The notes under the pieces: generated by a model
Database searches by the model: none
Told to the model about the DNA's origin: nothing
The model's input: only the letters and a program-made list of their open reading frames with translations
In this document: one piece after another, positions 1 through 12,133 of the stretch
Position numbering within the stretch: position 1 is the first letter of the stretch
Layout of the letters: each line of letters opens with the position of its first letter
Translations under genes and position numbers: made by a program
From: Bacillus sp. SLBN-46
GTDB taxonomy: Bacteria > Bacillota > Bacilli > Bacillales > Cytobacillaceae
Direction of reading: 5' to 3'
NCBI RefSeq assembly: GCF_031453555.1
Contig: NZ_JAVIZM010000001.1
Location: 1,867,001 to 1,931,000 of the forward strand
Length of the DNA: 64,000 bases

Positions 1-344
1 CTTCAGGGGAAGTACAGCAAGTGGTAACAGCCATTGAAAATGAGGATGAAAGTTTCCTTGTGAAATTCCCTGGTGTAGGTAAAAAGACAGCCCGTCAAAT
101 GATTCTTGATTTAAAAGGGAAATTACAGGATATCGTTCCAGACTTTTTCCCGAATTTATTCAATGCAAATCAACTTCCTATACATACAGAAGAAACCAAT
201 TCTGCTTTTGAAGAAGCGATTCTTGCTTTAAAGGCTCTCGGTTATTCAGAAAAGGAAATTAAAAAGATTTCACCTGAATTAAGAAAAGAACAGCTGTCAA
301 CAGACCAATACATTAAACATGCACTAAAGCGGCTTTTAAAATAG
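1..344 (+). CDS. ruvA: Holliday junction branch migration protein RuvA (5'-truncated)
   Basis: This is the C-terminal half of RuvA; the gene starts before the window and its frame opens at base 3. RuvA binds four-way DNA junctions as a tetramer and loads the RuvB motor. Visible are the second helix-hairpin-helix ([19 protein letters not shown]) and the C-terminal domain III ([20 protein letters not shown]), which contacts RuvB. ruvB follows after 13 bases, the usual RuvAB operon. Nothing about the N-terminal OB fold can be judged from here. Confidence 0.95.
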   Translation, partial: SGEVQQVVTAIENEDESFLVKFPGVGKKTARQMILDLKGKLQDIVPDFFPNLFNANQLPIHTEETNSAFEEAILALKALGYSEKEIKKISPELRKEQLSTDQYIKHALKRLLK

Positions 345-357
345 GTGGTGATGATGG

Positions 358-1362
358 ATGGAAGAGCGGATTATTTCAAGTGAAGTGAATGAGAGCGAGA
401 TAAATATTGAACAAAGCTTGAGACCGCAAACCTTAAGGCAATATATTGGGCAGAATCAGGTAAAGGAAAACCTCGAAATTTTTATTAAGGCAGCCAAGCT
501 TCGAAACGAAACCTTAGACCATGTTCTCCTTTATGGACCTCCAGGTTTAGGGAAGACGACACTGGCCGTAATTATTGCCAATGAGATGGGCGTAAACATT
601 CGAACCACTGCTGGTCCTGCCATCGAGAGACCTGGGGACCTTGCAGCCATTCTGACTGCACTTGAGCCAGGGGATGTGCTATTTATAGATGAAATCCATC
701 GACTGCCGCGAACGATTGAAGAGGTCTTGTATCCGGCGATGGAGGATTTTTGCCTTGATATCGTGATTGGTAAGGGACCTAGTGCACGCTCTGTCCGGCT
801 TGACCTTCCTCCATTTACCTTGGTGGGGGCGACAACAAGGGCGGGTTCTTTATCGGCTCCATTACGCGATCGATTTGGAGTTTTAAGCAGGCTCGAGTAT
901 TATAAGGAAGACCAGCTAAAAAACATTGTTTTACGTACATCTGAGTTGTTTGAAACAGAAATAGATGAGCCTTCCGCAGCTGAAATTGCTAGAAGATCAA
1001 GAGGAACCCCACGGATTGCGAACCGCCTCCTTAGAAGAGTACGGGATTTTGCTCAAGTAAAGGGTAATGGTACAATAAACCTACTTCTTGCTAGAGAAGC
1101 ATTGGAGCAGCTTCAGGTAGATAGGCTTGGCCTCGATCATATAGATCACAAATTACTTAAAGGGATTATTGAAAAGTTTCGCGGCGGCCCAGTCGGCCTG
1201 GATACCATTGCCGCTTCGATTGGTGAAGAAGCAGAAACGATTGAAGACGTGTATGAACCATACCTGCTGCAAATAGGATTTCTACAGAGAACCCCTAGAG
1301 GCAGAATGGTTACATCAGCAGTATATAAGCACTTTGGGATGGAAGTACCCACTCAACAATAG
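358..1362 (+). CDS. ruvB: Holliday junction branch migration ATPase RuvB
   Basis: RuvB is the hexameric AAA+ motor that drives branch migration with RuvA in recombinational repair. The 334-residue product has the family's usual length. Walker A (GPPGLGKTT, residues 60-68) and Walker B (DEIH, 111-114) are intact, as is the sensor-1 segment [18 protein letters not shown]. The C-terminal winged-helix domain ends the protein. ATG at 358 is chosen over nearby out-of-frame ATGs because the GGTGGTG ribosome site at 344-350 lies 7 bases before it and the N-terminus then matches other Bacillus RuvB proteins. Confidence 0.98.
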   Translation: MEERIISSEVNESEINIEQSLRPQTLRQYIGQNQVKENLEIFIKAAKLRNETLDHVLLYGPPGLGKTTLAVIIANEMGVNIRTTAGPAIERPGDLAAILTALEPGDVLFIDEIHRLPRTIEEVLYPAMEDFCLDIVIGKGPSARSVRLDLPPFTLVGATTRAGSLSAPLRDRFGVLSRLEYYKEDQLKNIVLRTSELFETEIDEPSAAEIARRSRGTPRIANRLLRRVRDFAQVKGNGTINLLLAREALEQLQVDRLGLDHIDHKLLKGIIEKFRGGPVGLDTIAASIGEEAETIEDVYEPYLLQIGFLQRTPRGRMVTSAVYKHFGMEVPTQQ

Positions 1363-1397
1363 GTAACTCATTTTAAACAGATTAGGGATGTCATAAT

Positions 1398-3594
<2,197 letters not shown>

Positions 3595-3624
3595 TAGAAA
3601 CTGTTTTGAAAGGAGGGAAACAAT

Positions 3625-3912
3625 ATGCAAGGAATTAGTACAATCATTCCATTGATTTTAATGTTTGTGTTATTTTACTTCTTACTAATTCGCCCGCAGC
3701 AAAAGCGCCAAAAAGCGGTTGCTAACATGCAAAACGAATTGAAAAAAGGTGATAAAATCGTTACAATCGGTGGATTACACGGTTTTGTTGACTCAATCGA
3801 TGATAATAAAGTAGTCATTAAGTGTGGAGACGGCAGCCGTCTTACATATGATCGTTCTGCTATTCGTGAAGTCACTGAAGCTGGTGAGGGAAGCGTTAGC
3901 TTAACGAAGTAA
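3625..3912 (+). CDS. yajC: Preprotein translocase accessory subunit YajC
   Basis: YajC is a small single-pass membrane protein associated with the SecDF-YajC module of the Sec translocon. The 95-residue product has one N-terminal membrane segment (about residues 5-22, ending FLLIRPQQKRQKA) followed by the conserved cytoplasmic domain containing LKKGDKIVTIGGLHG. A strong AGGAGG ribosome site precedes ATG 3625. It closes the queA-tgt run and is followed by a terminator. secDF lies 3.5 kb downstream. Confidence 0.95.
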   Translation: MQGISTIIPLILMFVLFYFLLIRPQQKRQKAVANMQNELKKGDKIVTIGGLHGFVDSIDDNKVVIKCGDGSRLTYDRSAIREVTEAGEGSVSLTK

Positions 3913-3920
3913 TCGTACAC

Positions 3921-3955
3921 AAAAAGGAAGCCTTCTACAAAATGGCTTCCTTTTT
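3921..3955 (+). terminator. Intrinsic terminator of the queA-tgt-yajC unit
   Basis: A perfect 12-bp stem, AAAAAGGAAGCC (3921-3932) with GGCTTCCTTTTT (3944-3955), closes an 11-base loop and is followed by further T residues. The A-rich 5' arm means it can also stop the convergent yrzE transcript. Confidence 0.9.
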
Positions 3956-3965
3956 TCATTTTTGG

Positions 3966-4325
3966 TTACGCAGATCTTGTATTGCCAGTTGAAATATTAA
4001 CCCCTAAAATCCCACCCATCATGGCGATGAGTGTATAGCAGGTATGATAAATGACTTGCTCTGCGCTAAAGAGGCGATCATAGCCTAAGTATTGAAATAA
4101 GAAAACAACAATGGTGTAAATTAGACCAGTTAATCCCCCAATTAGCCAGCCTTTTTCTTTCCTCTTTCCTCCTGAAAGGAATCCTCCTCCAAAAAGCCCA
4201 ATAAAAGATAAGGCCGTAATTACATATTGAAGTGATCCTTCTTTAGCAGAGGTATACCTTAGAATAAACGCAAAAATAAGGCTTGAAATCACGGCAAAGG
4301 CAAAGATAAAAATTAATCCGTACAA
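3966..4325 (-). CDS. yrzE: TIGR04086-family membrane protein (YrzE-like)
   Basis: A four-helix membrane protein of about 120 residues, rich in Gly, Phe and Ile, of the TIGR04086/YrzE family; its function is unknown. Membrane segments lie at about residues 2-22, 33-50, 58-78 and 86-108. The position between yajC and yrbG is the same as in B. subtilis. The coordinates use TTG 4325, but that codon has no ribosome site. The only good Shine-Dalgarno (GGAGG, 4369-4365) is 9 bases before an in-frame ATC at 4355, which would add ten residues; see findings. Confidence 0.75.
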   Translation of the reverse strand: MYGLIFIFAFAVISSLIFAFILRYTSAKEGSLQYVITALSFIGLFGGGFLSGGKRKEKGWLIGGLTGLIYTIVVFLFQYLGYDRLFSAEQVIYHTCYTLIAMMGGILGVNISTGNTRSA

Positions 4326-4380
4326 AATGGATGTACCAAAGCTTTTTGATTCGATTTTAGCTCTCCTCCTTCAGTTGCCT

Positions 4381-4417
4381 TAGGCCAGACTCTCTTGGTT
4401 AAAGTCTCTGGCCTTAG
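4381..4417. repeat. Inverted repeat between yrzE and yrbG
   Basis: GGCCAGA (4383-4389) and TCTGGCC (4407-4413) form a stem with flanking partial pairs and a long loop. On the + strand it is followed within a few bases by a T run (4425-4430), so it may be a back-up terminator. On the - strand it lies in the yrzE 5' leader just before the ribosome site. The rest of the 4326-4577 gap shows no gene. Confidence 0.45.
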
Positions 4418-4577
4418 AAACAGTTTTTTACCTAGTACAAGCGTATTCGTGGAAGAAGAAAAGTAGAATTAAAATTTTATGATTTTCCTCATTTTATAAG
4501 CGTTGGAAAATAATTCTCCTTATTTTTTTTCCAAAAATGCAAACAATGAATACGACTAAAAAAGGGGAGAAAACATT

Positions 4578-5240
4578 GTGGACGTTTATTTAGGGATCAT
4601 TTTTCGGACCTTATTTTTGTATTTATTAATCATTGTTATTTTTAGATTAATGGGTAAAAGGGAAATTGGTGAGTTAAGCATCCTGGATCTAGTCGTTTTT
4701 ATCATGATTGGTGAAATGGCGGTTATTGCCATTGAGAATACAAAGGACCCACTGATTCACTCGGTGATTCCGATGGTTTTATTGATGATTATTCAAATTA
4801 CCCTTGCTCTTATCTCGCTGAAAAGTAAAAAGTTTCGTGACTTGGTCGATGGTCAACCGAGCATTATTATCAATAGAGGAAAAATTGATGAAAATGCAAT
4901 GCGGAAGCAACGCTACAATTTTGATGATTTAATGACCCAATTAAGGGAGAAGGATATTCGCAGCATTGCGGATGTGGAATTTGCGATATTAGAATCCTCA
5001 GGTAGTTTGTCGGTAATTGAAAAATTAAAGAATAGTAAGGAGCAGCAAAAGCAGGGGGATATTACTGTCCCATTAATCTTAGATGGGGCCATTGAAGAAG
5101 AAAACTTAAAAAGGATTAATAAGACTAATTTATGGCTGCGCCAAGAACTGAAGAAAAAAGGATACCGTGATGTGAAGAAAATTTCCTTTTGTAGCTATGA
5201 GAATGGAGAATTTTATATTGACTTACAGGATGAAGACTAA
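4578..5240 (+). CDS. yrbG: DUF421 (YetF-family) membrane protein
   Basis: A 220-residue protein of the DUF421/YetF family, whose members have three N-terminal membrane helices (about residues 5-25, 33-52, 60-80) and a cytoplasmic C-terminal domain. Molecular function is not established. The family-typical [33 protein letters not shown] segment is present (positions about 93-125). GTG 4578 is the start, 8 bases after AAAGGGGAG. It faces convergent spoVB, as in B. subtilis, and the two share a hairpin. Confidence 0.9.
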   Translation: MDVYLGIIFRTLFLYLLIIVIFRLMGKREIGELSILDLVVFIMIGEMAVIAIENTKDPLIHSVIPMVLLMIIQITLALISLKSKKFRDLVDGQPSIIINRGKIDENAMRKQRYNFDDLMTQLREKDIRSIADVEFAILESSGSLSVIEKLKNSKEQQKQGDITVPLILDGAIEEENLKRINKTNLWLRQELKKKGYRDVKKISFCSYENGEFYIDLQDED

Positions 5241-5277
5241 GAAGAGGCTGACCTTTTAGATTGGGTCAACCTCTTCT
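5240..5277. terminator. Shared hairpin between convergent yrbG and spoVB
   Basis: GAAGAGG-C-TGACC (5241-5253) pairs with GGTCA-A-CCTCTTC (5264-5276) with one internal mismatch. The T tracts are short on both strands, so efficiency is uncertain. Confidence 0.6.
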
Positions 5278-5281
5278 GCAT

Positions 5282-6832
5282 TTATTGTGTTATAAACTTT
5301 CCAATCCACGGAATCCGTTTTAGCTCATCCTTTTTGATTAGACCAAAAATGAGAAGCAGGATTGAATAGGAAAGGGTCATGGCAAAGGCTGCGTTAGCGA
5401 CACGTATCACCAAATGTGTCTCTACTAGGATATTTTCGAAGAGCCAGTAGCCGCACCAAGCAGCTACTCCCATTGCTATGAACCCCTTCACATAGTCGCG
5501 GATATAAAAGGAAAATGAAACCTTCTTTAGAACTGTCGCGAAATGTAGACCCGTAACAAGGACAAAGCCAACGATAATTCCTAGTGCTGCCCCGGTAATG
5601 CCAAAGGCAGGCTGGGAAGCGAGTAGAAAAATGACTACTGTTTTAACCACCGCTCCAATTAAACTATTAATCATTGCTGCTCTTGCAAGGTTTAGTGCTT
5701 GGAGTACGGCTTGTAGCGGGCCTTGATAGTAATAAAAAAGGAAAAATGGTGCCATAATCTGAATGAAGTAAGATCCCTTGGCAGAACCGTACATAAGCTG
5801 CATGAGCGGGTCAGCGAGTACGTAAAGTACAATCACTGCAAGTCCTCCTGTTAAAAAGACAAACCTTAATGCTTGCTGGAGGCGATACTCAATTAATTTA
5901 TGGTTATTCTTCGAATTTGCCTCACTGATTGCCGGAACAAGGGAAGTAGCTAATGAAAAGGTAACAAAAGAAGGAAGCATTAATAACGGCATGGCATAGC
6001 CGGTTAAGGCACCGTATTGTTTTGTTGCATTCACGGCAACTACCCCTGCAAGAGCTAAACTATGTGCTACTACAATCGGTTCAAAGAACCAGGCAATCGA
6101 ACCAATCATTCGGCTTCCCATAGTTGGAATGGCAATCTCCATTAAATCCTTAAAGGTTCGTTTTCCCTTATGGATAAATTGAAAGAAATTCTTTCTGAGC
6201 TTGAATCGCTTTTTTAATTTAAACATAGTTAAAAGATAAATGAGTGATAGTAATTCCCCTAAAACCGAAGCTACCATTGCTGCCGCTGCAGCGTATTCAA
6301 CTCCATAAGGCAGGAATGTTTTTGTTGCTGTTGCGATGATGGATATTCTAACAAATTGTTCTAATACTTGAGAGATGGCTGACGGGCGCATATTTTGGCG
6401 ACCCTGAAAGTATCCTCGTAAAACAGAAGAGACCGCAATAATAGGTAGTGCTGGCGCAATCGCCATTAGTGGATAATACGTTCTTGGGTCGGTAAAAAGC
6501 GTAGTGGATAAAAATGGCGCCAGTAAAATCAAAGCAGGCGTGATAATAATTGATAATCCAATGGTTATGGCAAGGGAGACTACAAGTATTTTTTTTATTT
6601 CCGCATAATCCCGTCTTGCCTCAGCCTCTGCAATATTTTTAGAGATAGCGACTGGAAGCCCGAGTTGTGTAATCGTGACCACAAGAATAAACGTGGGATA
6701 TGCCATCATATATAAACCAACGCCTTCTTCACCAATACTGCGCGCTAGAACGATTCGATAAATAAAACCAAGTACCCTTGTAATAAATCCTGCAATTAAT
6801 AGGATAAACGTCCCTTTTAAAAACTTCGACAT
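5282..6832 (-). CDS. spoVB: Stage V sporulation protein B, MVF/polysaccharide-flippase family
   Basis: SpoVB is a multidrug/oligosaccharidyl-lipid/polysaccharide (MOP) superfamily exporter needed for spore cortex synthesis, probably as a lipid II flippase in the mother cell. The 516-residue product has about 14 hydrophobic segments and the conserved N-terminal signature ending in ARSIGEEGVGLYMMAYP. ATG 6832 is preferred to the in-frame GTG at 6844 because AAGGTGG lies 8 bases before it. Gene order yrbG-spoVB-comN matches B. subtilis. No truncation is seen. Confidence 0.95.
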   Translation of the reverse strand: MSKFLKGTFILLIAGFITRVLGFIYRIVLARSIGEEGVGLYMMAYPTFILVVTITQLGLPVAISKNIAEAEARRDYAEIKKILVVSLAITIGLSIIITPALILLAPFLSTTLFTDPRTYYPLMAIAPALPIIAVSSVLRGYFQGRQNMRPSAISQVLEQFVRISIIATATKTFLPYGVEYAAAAAMVASVLGELLSLIYLLTMFKLKKRFKLRKNFFQFIHKGKRTFKDLMEIAIPTMGSRMIGSIAWFFEPIVVAHSLALAGVVAVNATKQYGALTGYAMPLLMLPSFVTFSLATSLVPAISEANSKNNHKLIEYRLQQALRFVFLTGGLAVIVLYVLADPLMQLMYGSAKGSYFIQIMAPFFLFYYYQGPLQAVLQALNLARAAMINSLIGAVVKTVVIFLLASQPAFGITGAALGIIVGFVLVTGLHFATVLKKVSFSFYIRDYVKGFIAMGVAAWCGYWLFENILVETHLVIRVANAAFAMTLSYSILLLIFGLIKKDELKRIPWIGKFITQ

Positions 6833-6970
6833 GCTGATTCCCACCTTCTCAAAAAAGAAGAATTCATATACAATTAACTATATGCCTAAGGGTGGACAAA
6901 GCATGACAAGTAGTAAGAGCTTTTTGCAAGGTTCAATTAATCAGGGGGTTTCCCCAAGGGGGCAGTTTGA

Positions 6971-7267
6971 ATGGATAATAGCCACATATACGATCATTTT
7001 CGTATCCAAGTACAACCCGCATTAGTAAGTAAACTTTCTGAATTTCACTTGCTTGGATATGATTCTGTATCGGAGAATGAGCTTTGGAATTTCTTAATAA
7101 AGAAAAAGTGGAGAAAAATAAAGGATGAAATGAGACTATATGAGATTATCCAAGAAATTCTTTCTGTAAGAGTAAGTGATTATATGAGCTATGCAACCAT
7201 TGAGGCATATAAAACCGTTGAATTTTCTTTAGATGATGAAAATGAATTGAAAGAGTTGTTGAAATAA
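6971..7267 (+). CDS. comN: Post-transcriptional regulator ComN
   Basis: A 98-residue acidic helical protein matching ComN (YrzD), which promotes accumulation of comE mRNA in B. subtilis and localises to division sites and poles. Recognisable stretches are IKKKWRKIKDEMRLYEIIQEIL and VRVSDYMSYATIEAYK (shown as two pieces). ATG 6971 follows a G-rich site (GGGGG, 6957-6962). The comE operon it acts on begins at the right edge of this window (comEA), 57 kb away. Identification is from sequence pattern and position beside spoVB. Confidence 0.85.
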   Translation: MDNSHIYDHFRIQVQPALVSKLSEFHLLGYDSVSENELWNFLIKKKWRKIKDEMRLYEIIQEILSVRVSDYMSYATIEAYKTVEFSLDDENELKELLK

Positions 7268-7283
7268 TCCCACGTTTTTCAAA

Positions 7284-7312
7284 TTGACAGCTTTTCTTAG
7301 TTATTCCATAAT
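7284..7312 (+). promoter_or_regulatory. Sigma-A promoter for secDF
   Basis: TTGACA (7284-7289), a 17-base spacer, and CATAAT (7307-7312). The leader of about 90 bases ends with a small hairpin, AGTGCA (7370-7375)/TGCACT (7384-7389), one base before the ribosome site. Confidence 0.8.
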
Positions 7313-7407
7313 GGTAGCAGTGACTTTATTGTTATTATTATATAAGGCTTGAAAGAGTTTTTACGTAACAGTGCAAATGCACATGCACTAAGGAGGAACA
7401 ATACATA

Positions 7408-9672
7408 ATGGTAAAACGTAGTAGAATTATTGCTTTCTTTCTTGTGGTCCTGATTATTGGAAGCACAATGGGAGCAACAGCAAAGAACATTTTAAACAAT
7501 ATTAAGCTTGGACTGGACCTTCAAGGTGGATTTGAGGTTTTGTACGAGGTTAAGCCAGCGAAGAAAGGTCAAAAAATCGACAAGGAAGTATTGGCCAGTA
7601 CCGCTGAAGCGCTGGACAAGCGTATTAATGTTCTCGGTGTAAGTGAACCAAGTATTCAAATTGAAGGAAATAACCGGATTCGTGTGCAGCTTGCAGGTGT
7701 TAAGGATCAAAACAAAGCACGTGAAATCCTGTCAACACAAGCGAATCTAACCTTCCGTGATGCCAATGATCGTCTAATGATGGACGGATCAGATTTAAAG
7801 CAAGGTGGAGCTAAGCAGACATTTGACGAGAACGGAGCACCAAGTGTTTCTCTATCATTAAAGAGCGCAGACAAGTTCCGAAAAGTATCAGAAGAAATTA
7901 TGAATATGGCTCCAAATAACGTCCTAGTTATTTGGCTTGATTTTCAAGAAGGAAAAGATTCCTTCAAAAACGAAGTATCCAAACCGGATCCAAAATACCT
8001 TTCTGCACCAACAGTAAAGCAAATATTTAACCAAGATTCAGTTTCTATTGTTGGTAGCTTCACAGCTGAAGAAGCTAAAACATTGGCTTCGCTATTAAAT
8101 GCAGGTTCATTACCAGTCAAGCTTAATGAAGTGTATTCCACTTCTGTAGGGGCAAAATTTGGTGAGCAGGCATTAAATGATACGATTTTAGCAGGTATTA
8201 TTGGTATTGCTATCATTTACCTGTTTATGATTTTCTATTATCGTTTCCCAGGGTTCATCGCTACTGTTACATTATCCATTTATATTTATTTAGTCTTATT
8301 AATTTTTGATTGGATGAATGGAGTGCTAACCCTGCCGGGAATTGCCGCGATTATTCTCGGAGTGGGTATGGCTGTTGATGCCAATATCATTACCTATGAA
8401 CGAATCAAGGAAGAGATTAAGGTTGGTAAGTCCATTAAATCTGCTTTCCAAGCTGGTGAAAAAAATGCATTTACATCCATTCTTGACTCAAACCTGACTA
8501 CCATCCTTACAGCCGGAGTGCTTTTCTTCTATGGGACAAGCTCAGTAAAAGGCTTTGCAACGATGTTAATTGTCAGTATCCTAATGAGTTTCTTAACTGC
8601 CGTTTACGGTTCACGATTATTACTTGGCCTATGGGTTCACAGTGGAATCTTTAAAAAGAAACCAAGTTGGTTCGGTGTTAAACAGGCTGATATTAAAAAT
8701 ATTGCTGAAAATTATGATACGTTAGATCTTCCAACTCGATTTGACAAAATCGACTTTGTTAAGAATCGTAAGAAGTTTTTCATTTTATCAGGTGTTCTTC
8801 TTACTGCAGGTGTTATTATTCTTTTAGTTTTCCGTTTGAATCTTTCAATCGACTTTTCAAGCGGTACGCGTGTAGAAGTACTATCTAATAAACCTCTTAC
8901 TGTTGAAAAAGTAGAAAGTGCTTTTGAAAAACTTGATCTGAAAACAGATGATATCGTTATTTCTGGCGACAAAAAACAAATAGGTGCAGCTAGAATGATT
9001 GGTGTTCTTTCAAAGGATAAAATTGCAAAATTAAAGTCCGAGTTCAGCAAAGAATTTGGTGCCGAGCCCAATGTTAGCACTGTCTCTCCTACAGTAGGTA
9101 AGGAACTAGCGAAAAATGCACTTATCGCACTTCTTATTGCTTCTATTGGTATTATTATTTATGTAAGCATTCGCTTTGAATGGGGAATGGCGATTGCTGC
9201 GATTGCTTCGTTACTGCATGATGCATTCTTTATGGTTACCTTCTTTAGTATCACGAGACTAGAAGTGGATTTAACATTCATCGCAGCTGTTCTAACGATT
9301 GTTGGTTATTCAATCAACGATACAATTGTTACCTTTGACCGTATGCGTGAAAACATGTATAAGAAAAAACGCTTAAAAACATTCCAAGACATTGCTGATG
9401 TTGTGAATGTAAGTATTCGCCAAACATTAACACGCTCCTTTAACACAGTATTAACTGTTTTAATTACAGTTGTAGCAATGATGATATTTGGTGGAGAATC
9501 CATTCGTAACTTCAATATTGCTTTGTTTGTAGGACTAATTGTAGGTGTTTACTCTTCTGTATTTATTGCAGCTTCTTTATGGGTTGTGTTTAAATCTAGA
9601 GAATTGAATAAAAAAGGCGTTATTAAAACGGTGAAAGAAAAGAAAAAATACTCTGATCAACCACAGGTTTAA
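7408..9672 (+). CDS. secDF: Fused protein translocase subunit SecDF
   Basis: SecD and SecF in one 754-residue polypeptide, as in B. subtilis. The protein is an RND-type, proton-driven membrane factor that helps late steps of protein export through SecYEG. The SecD half begins with a membrane segment and LGLDLQGGFEVLYEV, then a periplasmic-type domain and helices with GVGMAVDANIITYERIKEE; the SecF half repeats this with LNLSIDFSSGTRVEV and SINDTIVTFDRMRENM. Twelve membrane segments are expected. SD GGAGG precedes ATG 7408. Terminated by the hairpin at 9681. Confidence 0.97.
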   Translation: MVKRSRIIAFFLVVLIIGSTMGATAKNILNNIKLGLDLQGGFEVLYEVKPAKKGQKIDKEVLASTAEALDKRINVLGVSEPSIQIEGNNRIRVQLAGVKDQNKAREILSTQANLTFRDANDRLMMDGSDLKQGGAKQTFDENGAPSVSLSLKSADKFRKVSEEIMNMAPNNVLVIWLDFQEGKDSFKNEVSKPDPKYLSAPTVKQIFNQDSVSIVGSFTAEEAKTLASLLNAGSLPVKLNEVYSTSVGAKFGEQALNDTILAGIIGIAIIYLFMIFYYRFPGFIATVTLSIYIYLVLLIFDWMNGVLTLPGIAAIILGVGMAVDANIITYERIKEEIKVGKSIKSAFQAGEKNAFTSILDSNLTTILTAGVLFFYGTSSVKGFATMLIVSILMSFLTAVYGSRLLLGLWVHSGIFKKKPSWFGVKQADIKNIAENYDTLDLPTRFDKIDFVKNRKKFFILSGVLLTAGVIILLVFRLNLSIDFSSGTRVEVLSNKPLTVEKVESAFEKLDLKTDDIVISGDKKQIGAARMIGVLSKDKIAKLKSEFSKEFGAEPNVSTVSPTVGKELAKNALIALLIASIGIIIYVSIRFEWGMAIAAIASLLHDAFFMVTFFSITRLEVDLTFIAAVLTIVGYSINDTIVTFDRMRENMYKKKRLKTFQDIADVVNVSIRQTLTRSFNTVLTVLITVVAMMIFGGESIRNFNIALFVGLIVGVYSSVFIAASLWVVFKSRELNKKGVIKTVKEKKKYSDQPQV

Positions 9673-9680
9673 ACATTTAA

Positions 9681-9708
9681 AAACCGCAGGCCATCTGCGG
9701 TTTTTTCT
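9681..9708 (+). terminator. Intrinsic terminator of secDF
   Basis: A 9-bp stem, AAACCGCAG (9681-9689) and CTGCGGTTT (9695-9703), with loop GCCAT and a run of T to 9706. Confidence 0.92.
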
Positions 9709-9713
9709 TTTGA

Positions 9714-9742
9714 TTGAAACAGAGTTGTTCCTCCTGTATAAT
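9714..9742 (+). promoter_or_regulatory. Sigma-A promoter for recJ
   Basis: TTGAAA (9714-9719), a 17-base spacer and TATAAT (9737-9742), immediately after the secDF terminator. Confidence 0.85.
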
Positions 9743-9769
9743 AGTAAAGTCTGAGGGGTGAACACACGT

Positions 9770-12133
9770 ATGTTAAAGTCGAAAACAAGATGGATTGTTC
9801 GCAAATCTGATAACAATCTAGTTAAACAACTGGAAAAAGAATTGAAGATAACACCTCTAGTTGCGTCACTACTTGTCAATCGTGGTTTAGATACCGTAGA
9901 TTCTGCACGGTATTTTTTATTTGGTAAGGAAGAATTTCATGATCCCTTTCTCTTAAAAGGAATGGATATCGCGGTTAATAGAATTCGTGATGCGATTGAA
10001 AAACAAGAGCCTATTCTTATTTTCGGCGACTATGATGCGGATGGTGTAAGCAGCACCTCGGTGTTAATGATGACACTGCGTGACCTTGGTGCAAATGTAC
10101 AATTTTATATCCCGAATCGTTTTACAGAGGGATATGGACCGAATGAACGTGCATTCCGTCATGCTGCGGAATCTGGAATAAACTTAATTATAACTGTAGA
10201 TACAGGAATATCAGCTGTGCATGAAGCGTCGATAGCAAAAGAGCTTGGTATGGACCTTATTATTACGGATCACCATGAGCCGGGCCCTGTTCTACCAGAA
10301 GCCCTCGCAATCATTCATCCGAAGTTGCCTGATAGCATTTATCCTTTCCGGGAATTGGCCGGTGTAGGGGTTGCATTTAAACTTGCCCATGCATTGTATG
10401 GTGAAGTGCCGGAGCATTTATTTGAAATTGCCGTCATCGGTACGATTGCCGACTTAGTATCCTTAACGGATGAAAACCGCCTCATTGCAAAAAAGGGCTT
10501 AGAAAAGCTGAAAGTAACGCAAAATGTTGGACTAAAAGCTATTTTTAAATTAGCTGGAGTAGACCCTACAGCTATTAATGAGGAAACGATAGGTTTTACA
10601 CTCGCCCCAAGGATTAATGCAGTTGGGAGATTAGAAGATGCCGATATGGCAGTTCAACTGATTCTGACAGATGATCCTGAAGAAGCGCACCAGCTAGCGG
10701 TAGAAATGGATGCGTTGAACAAGACAAGGCAATCCATCGTAAATGAAATTACTGCTGAAGCGATTGAAATCGTTGAAAAAAATTACCCGGTTGACACCAA
10801 TAAAGTCCTTGTCATTGGAAAGGAAGGCTGGAATGCAGGCGTAGTAGGAATTGTTGCATCCAGACTGGTTGATAAGTATTATCGTCCAACCATTATTTTA
10901 TGCTTTGACTCAGAAAAGGGTATTGCAAAAGGTTCAGCCCGGAGTATAGAGGGCTTTGATCTTTTTAAAAATTTATCGACATGTAGAGATATTCTGCCTC
11001 ATTTTGGGGGACATCCAATGGCTGCTGGAATGACTTTAAATCTCGATAATGTAGATGACCTTCGAGAGCGGCTTAATAGCCTTGCAGAAGACCAGCTAAC
11101 GGATGAGCACCTAATCCCGGTCACCTATCTAGACGAAGAAGTTCGTCTTGAAGATGTTCATCTATCTTCATTAGATGAAATGAACTTACTTTCTCCTTTT
11201 GGTATGGACAACCCCAAACCAAAAGTCTTAATAAATAAAGTTGATATTGCCAGTATGAGAAAAATTGGCAGTGAACAAAATCATCTTAAGGTTTTGGTAA
11301 ATGAGGATGGTTCCAATCTAGATGGGATTGGCTTTGGTTTAGGAGCTTTAGTAGATCAAATCTCTCCTGCCTCGAAAATTTCATTAATTGGAGAATTATC
11401 TATTAATGAATGGAACAATATACGTAAACCACAAATCTTTATCCACGATCTCGCAGTTGAATCGTGGCAGTTATTTGACTATCGCGGGCAAAAGCGAATC
11501 AACCATATCGCCCAAACGGTACCTTCTGAAAACAGAAAGCTTATTGTGTTCAATAAGGAGCATCTTGATAAAATAAACGAAAGCTTCCTGCCGGACACCA
11601 CCTTTATTCAAACACAAGAAGAAGCAGAGGCCTTTGACGGACATCATGCAAATATCGTCCTGGTGGATTTCCCACCATCAATGGAAATTCTATCTGATTT
11701 GTTTAAAGGGAAACAACCGGCAAGGATTTATGCCTATTTTTATAAAGAATCCAGTGATTTTTTCAGTACTGTACCGACTCGTGAGCATTTTAAATGGTTC
11801 TATGCATACTTGTTAAAAAAGGGACCATTAGACCTTAATCGTCACGGAGATGTCATTGCCAAGCACCGCGGCTGGTCGCAGGAAACAATTATCTTTATGT
11901 CAAAGGTGTTTTCTGAACTGGATTTTGTTACAATAAACAATGGATTTATTACTTTGAATAATCAAACGCAGAAGCGTGAATTAACTGACTCAAGAACTTA
12001 TCAAATCAAACAGAAACAGTACGCTCTTGAAAAAGATTTACTGTTTTCATCCTTCCAGGAATTAAAAAACTGGTTCGATCAAATGATTCATGAGTCAGTT
12101 GAGACTGAGGAGGCAATTAAAGAATGGATTTAA
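9770..12133 (+). CDS. recJ: Single-stranded-DNA-specific exonuclease RecJ
   Basis: RecJ degrades single-stranded DNA 5' to 3' in recombination and mismatch repair. The DHH phosphoesterase motifs are intact: DYDADGVSS and DHHEPG near the N-terminus, and the DHHA1 block containing [13 protein letters not shown]. The 787-residue product also has the C-terminal extension usual in Bacillales. ATG 9770 is used (9 bases after GAGGGGTG); an in-frame GTG at 9758 overlaps the ribosome site itself. The stop codon region overlaps the apt start by 10 bases, indicating translational coupling. Confidence 0.96.
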   Translation: MLKSKTRWIVRKSDNNLVKQLEKELKITPLVASLLVNRGLDTVDSARYFLFGKEEFHDPFLLKGMDIAVNRIRDAIEKQEPILIFGDYDADGVSSTSVLMMTLRDLGANVQFYIPNRFTEGYGPNERAFRHAAESGINLIITVDTGISAVHEASIAKELGMDLIITDHHEPGPVLPEALAIIHPKLPDSIYPFRELAGVGVAFKLAHALYGEVPEHLFEIAVIGTIADLVSLTDENRLIAKKGLEKLKVTQNVGLKAIFKLAGVDPTAINEETIGFTLAPRINAVGRLEDADMAVQLILTDDPEEAHQLAVEMDALNKTRQSIVNEITAEAIEIVEKNYPVDTNKVLVIGKEGWNAGVVGIVASRLVDKYYRPTIILCFDSEKGIAKGSARSIEGFDLFKNLSTCRDILPHFGGHPMAAGMTLNLDNVDDLRERLNSLAEDQLTDEHLIPVTYLDEEVRLEDVHLSSLDEMNLLSPFGMDNPKPKVLINKVDIASMRKIGSEQNHLKVLVNEDGSNLDGIGFGLGALVDQISPASKISLIGELSINEWNNIRKPQIFIHDLAVESWQLFDYRGQKRINHIAQTVPSENRKLIVFNKEHLDKINESFLPDTTFIQTQEEAEAFDGHHANIVLVDFPPSMEILSDLFKGKQPARIYAYFYKESSDFFSTVPTREHFKWFYAYLLKKGPLDLNRHGDVIAKHRGWSQETIIFMSKVFSELDFVTINNGFITLNNQTQKRELTDSRTYQIKQKQYALEKDLLFSSFQELKNWFDQMIHESVETEEAIKEWI

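Noticed and set aside
6903-7025. A 40-codon ORF starting 8 bases after GGTGG and overlapping the comN start in another frame
   Set aside because: It overlaps a recognisable gene by 55 bases, matches nothing I know, and has no separate promoter or terminator.
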